A program made the translations under genes and the position numbers. This document shows, in pieces, positions 8,267 through 18,254 of a stretch of DNA of 64,000 nucleotides (position 1 is its first letter; every line of letters starts with the position of its first letter). This DNA is from Verrucomicrobiota bacterium (lineage in GTDB: Bacteria > Chlamydiota > Chlamydiia > Chlamydiales > Rhabdochlamydiaceae). Location of the stretch: the NCBI GenBank assembly GCA_018239715.1, contig JAFEGW010000003.1, forward strand, positions 1-64,000, read 5' to 3'. The notes under the pieces are model-generated. The model did not search any database and was not told the origin of the DNA. It saw only the letters and a list, made by a program, of their open reading frames with translations.

Positions 8267-9831
8267 TCCATCAAAAAAATCTGATTTTGCTGACCTTTAG
8301 TTTCCTTCTTCCCTTCTGCAAAAGCTATGCTGCTTCCTCTCCTATCACAGATGAACCCAAATACACAAAAAATACTCTAGAAGAATTGGAAAAAATAAAA
8401 ATAAATGCGCCGAAATTAAACGAAGAAGCTAATCGAAAGGCTATCGTGGCAAAGAGCTTGGAAATAACCAATACAACTTTACCGAAGTTAAAGCCAGAGA
8501 ATCAAATAAAAGTAATCGAAACAGCCTTCGAAGACCCAGCCATAAAAATCACTCCCAAAATATTAAAGAAGCAAATCGATCGGCAGGATGATAAGGGTGA
8601 AAGTTTCCTCAATGAAATATTAACTGAAAATTCGGCTAAAGACGCTCCGATTAAACTCTCACCCAAAGTCTTGATGGATCATTATCACTTGCTCGAGAAT
8701 CCTAAAGAATTTCTCAATGATTTATTAGTCGACTACTCGACTTCCCCTTCTGATCGGCAAGAATTAGTGAATAACTTACTCGAATCCTATACCAATCAAC
8801 AGCTCCTTCAAAACTTATCCGATGAAGAATGCGCATTGGTGGGTAAAAATGCCAATCCCACTTTTGTGGGCACTACACAGGTGATCGACTGGCTAAATAC
8901 CGCTCATTTCAAGGGCTTCTTTAACCCGACCATGTCCTATGCTCTTGTCAATCGAGATTCCTTCAATGAGTTTGATACGCTTAATCAATGGAATCTCTGG
9001 GCAGAACCTTTTGGATTCTATACTCAATTCCGCCGAGAGGACGACCCTTTGAAGTTCAATATGTACACTGCTGGAATCAGTGTGGGAGGCGAGTTTATAT
9101 TTTACGATCGCTTGCTCCTGGGACTTGGAGTCGCTTATTCCCATTCAGGAGTGACTTGGGAAGAGCACCGCAGCACAGCAGAGCTTAACTCCCTCTATTT
9201 TGGCCCTAGCCTGAGCTACGTCTTTCAACACGGTTATCTGAGCTGCACCCTTTTTGGGATGGCAAATTTTTATGAGATGCATAGGAGCGTCAGCCTATTC
9301 CCTGACAAGCTAAAACCCTCCAAATCTTCCCTGACCTATCAAAGCTGGGACGCTGTAGGCCGGCTGGAGGGCGGACTTGCTTATGAAGTGGGAGGCCACT
9401 TCTTCCTCTATCCGACAGCCAAAATTGACTATCTCATGGTCTTTGAGCAGGATAACACGGAGGCGCTCGACGAGGAGACCGAGCTTAAAATCGGAGCTCT
9501 CGATGGCTCTTATCTTAACTCCAAAGCCGGCCTCAAAGTCACGCGAGAAATTTTCAGCGACGAACTCGGATATTTAATCCCCAGTTTATCCGCTGGTATT
9601 GTTAATTTTACACCCCTTAGTCATAAAAGCTATCATTATGAGATTGATGGGATCGATTGCGCCAAGTTCGATGAAAAGTTGAAGGTCGGATCTTGGAATC
9701 AATACTACGTGGGTGCAGGCTTTACGATCGTGCACAAAAGAGCCATTCTCATTTCCTTTGATTACGAACTCACCCTCGGTGCCGATTCCCCGCTGCATGC
9801 GGGCAATATAAGAGCAGAATGGAGTTGGTAA
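8260..9831 (+). CDS. autotransporter-type outer-membrane beta-barrel protein
   Basis: A 523-residue exported protein. A signal peptide (positive QKN, hydrophobic LILLTFSFLLPF, cleavage near SYAAS) leads to a helical, charged domain of about 190 residues. From about residue 240 to the end is a beta-barrel like the autotransporter beta-domain: NLWAEPFGFYTQF, then GISVGGEF and LLLGLGVAYSHSG, alternating strands, and a final aromatic WSW. Chlamydial Pmp proteins carry the same barrel class, but no GGAI or FxxN repeats are seen in the short N-terminal part, so this is not a typical Pmp. It overlaps the TssA-like stop by 7 bases, and the following coiled-coil gene begins 4 bases after its stop. A role in the outer membrane near the secretion machine is inferred. 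Confidence 0.75.
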   Translation: MVIHQKNLILLTFSFLLPFCKSYAASSPITDEPKYTKNTLEELEKIKINAPKLNEEANRKAIVAKSLEITNTTLPKLKPENQIKVIETAFEDPAIKITPKILKKQIDRQDDKGESFLNEILTENSAKDAPIKLSPKVLMDHYHLLENPKEFLNDLLVDYSTSPSDRQELVNNLLESYTNQQLLQNLSDEECALVGKNANPTFVGTTQVIDWLNTAHFKGFFNPTMSYALVNRDSFNEFDTLNQWNLWAEPFGFYTQFRREDDPLKFNMYTAGISVGGEFIFYDRLLLGLGVAYSHSGVTWEEHRSTAELNSLYFGPSLSYVFQHGYLSCTLFGMANFYEMHRSVSLFPDKLKPSKSSLTYQSWDAVGRLEGGLAYEVGGHFFLYPTAKIDYLMVFEQDNTEALDEETELKIGALDGSYLNSKAGLKVTREIFSDELGYLIPSLSAGIVNFTPLSHKSYHYEIDGIDCAKFDEKLKVGSWNQYYVGAGFTIVHKRAILISFDYELTLGADSPLHAGNIRAEWSW

Positions 9832-9840
9832 TATTATGAG
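9796..9840 (+). repeat. duplicated segment, copy 1 (autotransporter 3' end plus next start)
   Basis: About 45 bases covering the last codons of the autotransporter gene (HAGNIRAEWSW and stop) and the start of the first coiled-coil gene. A near copy lies at 13799-13840 before the second coiled-coil gene. Most bases match, including the stretch AATATAAGAGCAGAA. Confidence 0.75.
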
Positions 9841-12800
9841 CAGCCTAGAAAAGTTGAGTGATTTTTGCCATCAAAACAGATGGAATATTTTTGCTCAAAC
9901 AGTTGCATTACCAAGCAGTATTTGTGTGACCCTTTGGTCTGATTATCATTTAAATAAGGAATGGGTCGTTGACTCTCATTCCCATTATACAGCAGCAGTT
10001 TTAGCAACAGTCTTCAACACAGTCATTTATGTATTTTTCAATGTGATAACAAGAAGCTACTGGCATAATTTTTGGGAAGAGAAAGAAAAACAAAAAATGA
10101 AACCAGAGAGAGTGGAGATATTAAATATACGCAATAGAACAAAAGAATATATAGAAGCGCAAAAGCAATTGGAGAAGGCGTTTCAAGAATTAAGAAAAAT
10201 CAAAATAGACATAGAAATTTCCACTAAAGGCTTATCTGGTGAAGTGAGCGGTAGTCAGCTTGCTGTAAATGAGTGCCAAAAAAAGATGGAAGATACTCGT
10301 ACGACCAGAGATGAATTTGTCGAGAAGTTTCTCAGCCCTGCCCTCGATAACATTCTCAAAGAAAAAGACTCGGCTTGGTTCCTGGAGCAATCGAAAACAC
10401 ATAAAGGCTCTGCACTTACTGTCAACTTATTAGCAATCTTCTCTGCTCTAAGTGAATTGAATAGACTCGTCCTTTTATCAAAAACAAAACTTGAAACATC
10501 CTTCAATACCCCTTACATCATTAATGCTCTTTCTCCCCTTCTAGCAAATATAAACGATATTCTCATAAAACTTAACAATAATAGCGATCAATTAAAAAAA
10601 GAAATAGAAGACGACACAAACAAAAGCAAACAATTGAATGATATCACATTAAAAGCCGTTCAGGATGATTATAATGATAGTCTCACAACACAAAAAACGG
10701 CAGAACAGACGGAACGCAAGCTCGAAAACGAACTGTCTAATTTGAGTTCTAGGATGGAAGAACTAGATAGGGATAAAAACGCGATCGCCCTAGAAACAGC
10801 AGAAGAAACATATCGTCTAGCAGAACAAGCCTATAACCAGAATGCTTATGAGTGTAATTTGATTACTAAAGGTTCTGAGAATGGGCTCAGCCGAGACGCA
10901 TCAGAACCCAACATCTTAACTTTAAAAAGCTGGAATGACTTATTTAATTTATTACGAGATATACGAGCAAATCTACAAACGGCAACTAGAAACACACAGC
11001 AGGCAAAAGTAGAGCTGGACCGAGCGGCTCATACTTTGAAAAGTACATTAAGTGTAGACATAGAACTAATCAGAGGAAAACTTTTAGGTTGGGTCGAAGA
11101 ATTCTCAGCAAAAAGAGGAGAAATTCATCGTGATCAACTAGCCGCAGTCCAAGAAATGGATAATCTAAAATCTTCCAGGTTTGAATTTGGTGGAATTGGG
11201 ATAGGAAAAACTGAAGCTACCGCTGAAGAAAAAGTAGAACAAAAAACAAAAGCTGCTGAATTTTTTAGTAAGGTATTGGAGATATTCGATAGCGTCCAAC
11301 TCCAATATAAAAAGCCTGATTCACAAGAGAGAGTGAGAAGAGACACAAATTCTTCCGATAAGGCTACTTTCCCCCTTACAATTCCTATTTGGAGTGGAAA
11401 AAGTCCTCAGGAAAGACAAATGGCCATAGCAACCTTTAAAGAACAAGCTGAGACTTTGAAAAAGCAAGATGATATTTTTCTTTTTCTACAGCAACTTCTT
11501 TCGCTTTTAAACACCCCACCTATTAGATATGAAGACCCTGCATTTACTCGCCTCTTTCTTTCTATCAAGAAAGAATATTATGCAGCCTTACGACACGAAC
11601 TAACTACATCTTATATAACCTTTAAGAAAGCTTATATAGCTTATTTAACATCCGTCAAAAACGAAGAAGCTTTACTAGAGGAGGAAAAAGCCATTCTATT
11701 GGCATATGAAGAAAGATCAAACCGTATAAAAGAATTAGAATCCAACGAATCAACTTTATTCAAAAAAAAAGAAGATACAAAAGAAGATTACGAGAAGAAA
11801 TTTAAACAGTATGTTGAAAATCGTGGTAAATTTGCGACTGCAAGAGAGCAGGCCAATCAAATTAAAGAAAAACAGAGGAAATTAGCCGAAGAAAACAGTA
11901 ATATCGAAACCACTCTTACAAGAAAGAAGAGCGCTGTAGAGGCGGTGGAAAAATCGATTAGCGAACTCGATGACGCCATCAGGGAAAAAAATGCTCAGAT
12001 CAAAATCAATACCAGCAATTCTACTAATTTATTACGTATTAAAGAAATGCTGGATAATTTTCTTCTAACTACTATTCAACCCGCTTTACTGGATAAATTG
12101 AAAACAGCTGATGAAGAATATCAAAATGCATTGAAAGCTAAAAGAACTGCTGATGAACTCCTATTAGAAAAGAAAAAAGCGTTTACAGATGGTACTCAAG
12201 ACTTTGAAGATACACAGAAGGGGCTTAAACGAACTCTCGAATCAAAACACATTGCTTTAGAAGAAGCAGAAAAGCAACTGATTCAATCCAAAGAGACTTT
12301 AAATCAAGCAGACTACGATTCATTAAAATTAAATAAATTATCATGCACTAAAAAAAAATGTGACTCTGCCATTGCTTATTACAGATGGAAAAAAGACCGG
12401 GCAAAGGACACTACTGAGAGAATGATAGCTCTAAGACTTGACTATCAAAGAGATATAACTCTAATGATCCAAGCTAAGACTGAATTGGCATTAAAAAAGC
12501 AATCATCTGATTTAGAAAGAGCGAGATTAAGAGATTTGACAGAAGCAAAGGATGTTCTAGAAGCGGATAACAATAAATATAAACTCATGACCTATCAACT
12601 CAAGAGGCATAGGATCAACCAAAAATGGAGAATTAACGATTCTTCTGAGTCCAGCAGCCGAAGTACAACTCTTGAAATTCTGCAAAAGGAAGAGAAAGCA
12701 CTTTATAATTTTTTTCGTTTGAAAATGAGGTTAATCCCTACGAAAAACCGTGTGGCTCAAGCCCACATTGAGAGAAATACGATGAAAGCCCTGCTCGCTT

Positions 12801-13675
12801 TTATCGATTTATTTGCTACAAAAATGTATGTTGATCTTCTAGACCGAAAACCTATGACATGGATAAGTCGTCATGTTAAAGCTGAACTGCCAACTACTTC
12901 TAAGACAAAGGAGACTGCAAAAGCAGAAGGCAACCTTGAGCTGATCGAAAAGCCTAAACCTGAAATTACGGCTACTATCATGGAAAGACTCAAGTGGCAT
13001 ATGGAGACATGCGCAAACTTTAATAATCTTGTTAGTGCAGACACTGTCCAGCTGTTAACGAAAGAGTTAGATCGAGATGCCGCGTCACCTAAAAATGCAG
13101 AGGGCCAACTTGAATTAACTAATTTCTATAAACGGTTAAGAAATATTCTTGCTAAATTTTTAGCTGCTAAAAGTAAAATTGTGAAACACAAAATTCCCAT
13201 GATTGAAGCTAAGCTGGAGCTGATTAAACATTTATCCACCAAGCCTGATCTGCATAAAGATTACAAGGGTGATTTTGAAAAATATCAACAGGCACTTGAA
13301 ATCTATAGGACAACTAAACATCAAAAGAAAATCAAAATGGAAGAGCTTGAAATAGAATACATCCAACAAATCAATCTTTATAGAGACCACCGTATAAGAG
13401 AAGAGAAAGTCAAACCGCCCGCCAAAAACATAAAAGATATGGTTTTGGAACACCCACTTACAGAGAAGGTTTCCTATCTTGTTCCTAGCTTGCTCCTTTT
13501 AGGCGTCTATAGCACAGAGAAAATGAATAATTTTCCGATTTTTACGGCTCATATGTCAGGCCGGGCAGGGATTGCTATTTGGACAATCATGGCTATTACC
13601 CACCTTTGCTTTCAAATTCTATTTACGAGAGAAGAAGCTACTTTGGTAACTAAAATTGAAAGACAATCAGCTTGA
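9836..13675 (+). CDS. giant coiled-coil protein with membrane hairpins at both ends (paralogue 1)
   Basis: A 1279-residue protein. Two hydrophobic segments near the N-terminus (about 20-38 and 50-72) are followed by about 1130 residues of charged, heptad-rich helix with many EKA/ELE/KKLE runs. A second hydrophobic pair lies near the C-terminus (VSYLVPSLLLLGVYS, then AGIAIWTIMAITHLCFQILF). If both hairpins insert, both ends are anchored in membrane and the rod, which could be over 100 nm long if fully extended, loops or spans between membranes. The ribosome site is GGAG 11 bases upstream. The next gene has the same architecture and ends, showing a tandem duplication. No enzymatic domain was recognised. 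The operon context suggests a structural part associated with the secretion apparatus, but an independent role is possible. Confidence 0.72.
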   Translation: MSSLEKLSDFCHQNRWNIFAQTVALPSSICVTLWSDYHLNKEWVVDSHSHYTAAVLATVFNTVIYVFFNVITRSYWHNFWEEKEKQKMKPERVEILNIRNRTKEYIEAQKQLEKAFQELRKIKIDIEISTKGLSGEVSGSQLAVNECQKKMEDTRTTRDEFVEKFLSPALDNILKEKDSAWFLEQSKTHKGSALTVNLLAIFSALSELNRLVLLSKTKLETSFNTPYIINALSPLLANINDILIKLNNNSDQLKKEIEDDTNKSKQLNDITLKAVQDDYNDSLTTQKTAEQTERKLENELSNLSSRMEELDRDKNAIALETAEETYRLAEQAYNQNAYECNLITKGSENGLSRDASEPNILTLKSWNDLFNLLRDIRANLQTATRNTQQAKVELDRAAHTLKSTLSVDIELIRGKLLGWVEEFSAKRGEIHRDQLAAVQEMDNLKSSRFEFGGIGIGKTEATAEEKVEQKTKAAEFFSKVLEIFDSVQLQYKKPDSQERVRRDTNSSDKATFPLTIPIWSGKSPQERQMAIATFKEQAETLKKQDDIFLFLQQLLSLLNTPPIRYEDPAFTRLFLSIKKEYYAALRHELTTSYITFKKAYIAYLTSVKNEEALLEEEKAILLAYEERSNRIKELESNESTLFKKKEDTKEDYEKKFKQYVENRGKFATAREQANQIKEKQRKLAEENSNIETTLTRKKSAVEAVEKSISELDDAIREKNAQIKINTSNSTNLLRIKEMLDNFLLTTIQPALLDKLKTADEEYQNALKAKRTADELLLEKKKAFTDGTQDFEDTQKGLKRTLESKHIALEEAEKQLIQSKETLNQADYDSLKLNKLSCTKKKCDSAIAYYRWKKDRAKDTTERMIALRLDYQRDITLMIQAKTELALKKQSSDLERARLRDLTEAKDVLEADNNKYKLMTYQLKRHRINQKWRINDSSESSSRSTTLEILQKEEKALYNFFRLKMRLIPTKNRVAQAHIERNTMKALLAFIDLFATKMYVDLLDRKPMTWISRHVKAELPTTSKTKETAKAEGNLELIEKPKPEITATIMERLKWHMETCANFNNLVSADTVQLLTKELDRDAASPKNAEGQLELTNFYKRLRNILAKFLAAKSKIVKHKIPMIEAKLELIKHLSTKPDLHKDYKGDFEKYQQALEIYRTTKHQKKIKMEELEIEYIQQINLYRDHRIREEKVKPPAKNIKDMVLEHPLTEKVSYLVPSLLLLGVYSTEKMNNFPIFTAHMSGRAGIAIWTIMAITHLCFQILFTREEATLVTKIERQSA

Positions 13676-13835
13676 AGCAAAACTAAAGATCGATTCTGAA
13701 GTCAATCTCAAATCCAAGCAGATATTACAATTGGGCATAAAAAAAGATTTAAATCTTTTAAGATCATAAGTTTATGAATGGATGCAAATTTAAATTGACA
13801 TGCAGCCAATATAAGAGCAGAAAGGAGCTGATAAT
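13676..13835 (+). other. inter-paralogue gap with possible coding remnant
   Basis: A frame shifted by one from the end of the first coiled-coil gene stays open from about 13660 to 13769 and encodes a charged helix-like stretch (LEAKLKIDSEVNLKSKQ, then LGIKKDLNLLRS). This looks like a former C-terminal extension lost by a frameshift. The last 37 bases repeat the autotransporter gene end. Confidence 0.4.
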
Positions 13836-13840
13836 ATGAG
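13799..13840 (+). repeat. duplicated segment, copy 2, now the leader of paralogue 2
   Basis: Near copy of 9796-9840. Translated in the old frame it reads HAANIRAERS then stop, so the autotransporter tail survives with its aromatic residues mutated. The change TGGAG to AAGGAG gives the second coiled-coil gene a Shine-Dalgarno element better than that of the first. Confidence 0.75.
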
Positions 13841-16800
13841 CATTATTGGAATAACTGGATTAACCGTGAGCTATAACCAATGGGATTTTGCCAAATCAGC
13901 AGCTTTGCCTCTCAGTATTGGCTTCTGTATGGGCCTAGAATATCTAGGGGACAAAGAATGGATTCGGGATCCTTATACGAACGTCTGGGGAATAGGCTGT
14001 GCAACAGCTATCACTACCATTGTTTACACTATTTCCCATTACGCACTCCAGCACTTTTGGCACTGGAAACTGGAGAACCCTGAAGTCAAAAAGCTTCAAA
14101 TATGCATAGATGAGTATGAGCAGGCAGCCCAAAAACTCGAAAATGCCCATCGCGAGTTCAAAGATGTAAATATAGAATTGCAAGGAGTTAAACAAGATAT
14201 TGAAGTCCGCGTCAAAAAACTGGAAAATCAAAAGGGAGAGCTTGACGCAGCCCAAAACATTGCTAAGGTCAAAAGAGATACGTTTGCTAGAACATCCATC
14301 CTGCAGTCCTTAATTAACATCAACGTCAGAATACCCGACCTAGAAGGGTGGCTGACAAGTCCTATCCTTCAAACAAACCATGCCTCACAAGCCCTCACAA
14401 CCGCATTAGACCAAGCTAAAGGTGACGTAGCAAAATCTCTAGAGGATTTGGATACTCAAAGAAAAGATAAATCAACCAAAGAGAAGGAGCTTGAAAATAA
14501 ACAAAAAGAATTAAAAAAAGCTAAAGAGACCGAGCTTGAAAATGACAAGCTTTACAAAAAAGAAGTTGCAAGAATCAGCCGTTTAGAAATAGCTCAAGGC
14601 AATTTACAAACTGAAATAAACAATTGCAATGCCGAAATAATAAGATGTGAAGAAGACATTAGCAACTCAAAAGTTAAAGAAGCTTTAGACAATAAAAGAA
14701 ATGAATTTTACGAAAATGAAGAAAAAGCCACACAGGGCGCCTATAAAATCTCTGGAGCCGATCAGCCGTCAGATCCCAGCGCCTCTCTTGCTAACGAGTC
14801 CCTAGACGAAAGCTTGCAATCTTTAGGGAAGCTCTCTCTCTATCAGTTAGAAAACTTAAGGCCTACACTTTCTGCTCATATACGTGAGAAAACAGCAGAA
14901 AAAAAAGTGGCCGAACAAGAATGGATTCGATACGCTAAAGAAATTAAATCAGCAATTCAGGACAAGTATAAGGCTGCAAAAGCGAACCTTCTAATTTTAA
15001 AGAAAATTTATGTCAATAAAATTCACGAGCTCACCTCTAATAGGACAAGGGTTACATCGAAACTAGAATCAGATAGAGAATCCGCTTACCAGAACCGCGA
15101 CCCACTCACTATTAAACTGGCAAAAAAACGAGCCGAAGTTCAAAAACGGCAGGAAACATCTACGACTACTGAGCCCGACGCTTCCAAAGCAAGTTCTACA
15201 CCACCTACCCCTGTCTCTGAAACAGCTGCCCTCGAAGCACAAGTAGCTACTGAAACAAAAAAAATTGAAGAAATTGAAGAACTAATTTTAAAAACAGACC
15301 AGTTTTTTTCTCAGATAACTCATATCTTAAAAAGTTCCATCGGCGATATTGAAAATCAAAAAATTCCAGATGAATTTGTATTTGAAGACAGGGAGCTTGC
15401 TAGAAAAATAGCCTTGCCTGAGTGGAGTGATGCAGTAGGAAGACAAACCTTCGCAATGATCGAGCGTACGACAATTTACGGATTTAGGAGCACCATTCAC
15501 ACTGAGACACTAACAGCTATTAATTGGTTAAAAAATCTTCATGCACTAAATGCATTTTTTGAGCCGAGGTTTAAAGACGCATTTATTGAAGTCGATAAAA
15601 CTGTTGATCTAGATAAAACTCTAGAGCAGTTCAAGGATTATGAAGCTCTATTGAATGAATGCGCTCTTGAGCAAGTTAAGGCTAGATATTCTCCCCTTAA
15701 AAAAGCCCAACATGCTTACTTAGAGAAAGCTCGACTCGAAAAATATTTTCAAGAAGAAAGCAAAAGAGTGGAGGAAGTCTACAGAAAGCGCTTGGAACAG
15801 CATAATGTCTATAAAGAAAACAAAAGAAAGCTGTCCGAGGAACTCAGGCAGAAAGAAGCAGCCTACAAAGCAAAAGAGAATTCTCTCATCTCAGCGATGG
15901 GGACACGGGATGCTAAACTCTCAGAAAAAGACAAAAACCAAGAAGAAATAAATAACTCGAAAAAAACACAAGATAGAATCAAAGAAGCATTAACCCAAAA
16001 TAGAAACGACAAGCATGGCTTTGAAGCAGAAAAAGCTGCCATTGAGCGAGCAATAGAGGATGTAGAGAAAAAAATATTAGAACTAGAGGCAAAAGAAGCC
16101 AAGGACAGAGCCAAAGTCCATGCGCTAGAAGGAACGCTCAAAGATCTTGAGCAGCTTATAATATTGAACAAACAGTATAAAGATGCTTTTGATGCCTATA
16201 CTATGGCGGAGAATGCTTTCAATGCAGCCAAGAGCAAATTAACCAAAAACACCGAAGATGCTGAGAAAAAGTTGCCTGGTGTCCGTGATACTCAAACTGA
16301 CAAAAGGAAAGAACTGGAAGCTAAAAAGCGAGAAACAACAAAAGCTACCCGAGACATTGCAAAAAAAGCTCTTCATTTAGCTCAAGCCATGATCTTCTTC
16401 CGCACTCTGGACAAATGCAAAGCCACGGATACGTTATTCCGGCGGAAAAACGGAAACCCTTCTCAAACGACAACAGAGAAATTCAAAGTTCACAAAGCAA
16501 TCTCCCATGTCATCGAGGCAAAAATTCAATTCGCAAATTTGAAGAGAACAATAGCGCTGAAAGAAGCCTTATCCGCTCATACAAACCCCCAAATTCCCAA
16601 TACCGTAGAACTCAAATATGCCCTGGCAGTGCATCAACAAAAAAAGCATGAACTCGATCAACATTGGAGGGTTTCAAACCCCGAAGATAAGCCGAAACTT
16701 CGAAAAGCTATGCTGGAGCTTGTAGAAAAAGAACAGCAACTGCTGGACGATTTTTTTATATCTAAAGTTCTACGAGGACCTGTAAAAGAACAAACAGCTC

Positions 16801-18227
16801 AAACACTCAATGAAAAATGCGCTGTCAAACTTGTTGTCGGAATGGTGGAAATAATCCTCAACAAAATGCTTGTTGAGCGGACTCGTACTAAAGGTGAAAG
16901 ACCTTACAATTATAATGCCATTATAAATTTTAAGAAATATTTAATAGAGAACAAGGCAACTAAAAAATCAATACAAACTAACTTGCGATTTAAGATTAAT
17001 AAAATGCATGAAACTATAAACAAACTAATAAATATTAAAAAATTAAATACGGAAATCTTAGAGCAAAAATTTTCAGATTTAAAAAATCAGCTCGCGAATA
17101 TCCCAGAAATAAAAGAAGCTCTTGCTACAAATAATCATTCTGAACTGATAATTCGACTTAGGAGAATGGAAGAAGAAACGAATGCTTTAGCTGAACAATA
17201 TAAAGATTTTGTCAATAATTTAAAGATTAGACAAGAGGATGAAAACTTACTGGCTAAGTTTGAAGACTTTAAAAATCAACTTAAACACCTTCAAGAATTA
17301 AAAACGGATATTGAAGCCAATAACCATCTTCAAGTCATAGCAAGATTGAAAAGAATGGGAGAAGAAAAAAGAGATTTGTGGATGAAGTATGAGGATTTAT
17401 CAAAAAAATTAATCCAAAGCAAAAATGACGAATATAAATTCACTATTGAAAACCCTATAAAATTACTTGAAAAATTAAATTCCTTGTCGGACTTCAATGA
17501 GCCCGGAAAAAAAGAAGAGTATCTAAAATTGATCGATATCATCGGCTCTCAAAAAGAACTTGATTGCGAAACGTTATTCAAAGAGCACGATCAGTTGAAA
17601 GACGATCTAGAAAAAACAATCGCATTTAATCAAAATCTTGTAGAACCCATCTATGACGGGCTGATCACCGATTTGGACTATCACTTATCGCAAGAGCAAA
17701 GCCCCCGTGTTCCGCTACATAAGTTTACTTCTTCTCTCGAGACCGAGGTCCAAAAGAAAAACTATGTGAATGTCCTGCGAGTTCATTCAATTAAAGCAAA
17801 ACTTGCTCTCCTTCAACAATATAGTGATAAGCCTTATATCGAAGATTATGAAAACAGGCTCAGTGAATTTGAAAAGAAAAAACAAAAATATCGAACAGAA
17901 AAATACGACCTCAAAGTTGACGTTGAAACAGCTGAAATCGCTTCTACAGAAAAAACCATTGCAGAAAAAAAATTAACTTCAAAATCAGAAACCAAAAAAG
18001 AGTTCCGCTGGACAAAAATCGCCGAGAAAGTTTCTTATTATTTACCTGCTGCAATCATGCTTTTAGTTCAACTCAGCGAAACCCTGAAGCAATTTCCTAA
18101 AAATAAAGGGCACCTGTCCTTCCGAGCAGGCCTTATTATTTGGGGAATAACGACAGGCGTGCATATCTGCTTGCAAACCACCTTTCCAAAAGCCCATTCG
18201 TTATTTAAAAAGGCCGTCGCTCAGTGA
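13836..18227 (+). CDS. giant coiled-coil protein with membrane hairpins at both ends (paralogue 2)
   Basis: A 1463-residue paralogue of the preceding gene. Shared features are an N-terminal hydrophobic pair (about 18-36 and 48-70), a KEW-x-x-D motif between them (KEWIRDPYT here, KEWVVDSHS in paralogue 1), a coiled-coil body, a Ser/Thr/Pro-rich break at about 445-465, and a C-terminal segment KVSYYLPAAIMLL followed by FRAGLIIWGITTGVHICLQ. Paralogue 1 ends the same way (KVSYLVPSLLLL, GRAGIAIWTI). The body has diverged far more than the ends, as expected if length and helix matter more than sequence. AAAGGAG lies 8 bases before the ATG. It is the last plus-strand gene of the operon and faces the minus-strand effector genes. 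Confidence 0.72.
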   Translation: MSIIGITGLTVSYNQWDFAKSAALPLSIGFCMGLEYLGDKEWIRDPYTNVWGIGCATAITTIVYTISHYALQHFWHWKLENPEVKKLQICIDEYEQAAQKLENAHREFKDVNIELQGVKQDIEVRVKKLENQKGELDAAQNIAKVKRDTFARTSILQSLININVRIPDLEGWLTSPILQTNHASQALTTALDQAKGDVAKSLEDLDTQRKDKSTKEKELENKQKELKKAKETELENDKLYKKEVARISRLEIAQGNLQTEINNCNAEIIRCEEDISNSKVKEALDNKRNEFYENEEKATQGAYKISGADQPSDPSASLANESLDESLQSLGKLSLYQLENLRPTLSAHIREKTAEKKVAEQEWIRYAKEIKSAIQDKYKAAKANLLILKKIYVNKIHELTSNRTRVTSKLESDRESAYQNRDPLTIKLAKKRAEVQKRQETSTTTEPDASKASSTPPTPVSETAALEAQVATETKKIEEIEELILKTDQFFSQITHILKSSIGDIENQKIPDEFVFEDRELARKIALPEWSDAVGRQTFAMIERTTIYGFRSTIHTETLTAINWLKNLHALNAFFEPRFKDAFIEVDKTVDLDKTLEQFKDYEALLNECALEQVKARYSPLKKAQHAYLEKARLEKYFQEESKRVEEVYRKRLEQHNVYKENKRKLSEELRQKEAAYKAKENSLISAMGTRDAKLSEKDKNQEEINNSKKTQDRIKEALTQNRNDKHGFEAEKAAIERAIEDVEKKILELEAKEAKDRAKVHALEGTLKDLEQLIILNKQYKDAFDAYTMAENAFNAAKSKLTKNTEDAEKKLPGVRDTQTDKRKELEAKKRETTKATRDIAKKALHLAQAMIFFRTLDKCKATDTLFRRKNGNPSQTTTEKFKVHKAISHVIEAKIQFANLKRTIALKEALSAHTNPQIPNTVELKYALAVHQQKKHELDQHWRVSNPEDKPKLRKAMLELVEKEQQLLDDFFISKVLRGPVKEQTAQTLNEKCAVKLVVGMVEIILNKMLVERTRTKGERPYNYNAIINFKKYLIENKATKKSIQTNLRFKINKMHETINKLINIKKLNTEILEQKFSDLKNQLANIPEIKEALATNNHSELIIRLRRMEEETNALAEQYKDFVNNLKIRQEDENLLAKFEDFKNQLKHLQELKTDIEANNHLQVIARLKRMGEEKRDLWMKYEDLSKKLIQSKNDEYKFTIENPIKLLEKLNSLSDFNEPGKKEEYLKLIDIIGSQKELDCETLFKEHDQLKDDLEKTIAFNQNLVEPIYDGLITDLDYHLSQEQSPRVPLHKFTSSLETEVQKKNYVNVLRVHSIKAKLALLQQYSDKPYIEDYENRLSEFEKKKQKYRTEKYDLKVDVETAEIASTEKTIAEKKLTSKSETKKEFRWTKIAEKVSYYLPAAIMLLVQLSETLKQFPKNKGHLSFRAGLIIWGITTGVHICLQTTFPKAHSLFKKAVAQ

Positions 18228-18254
18228 AAAAACAAAGCACTGCTCAAGTTAGAA

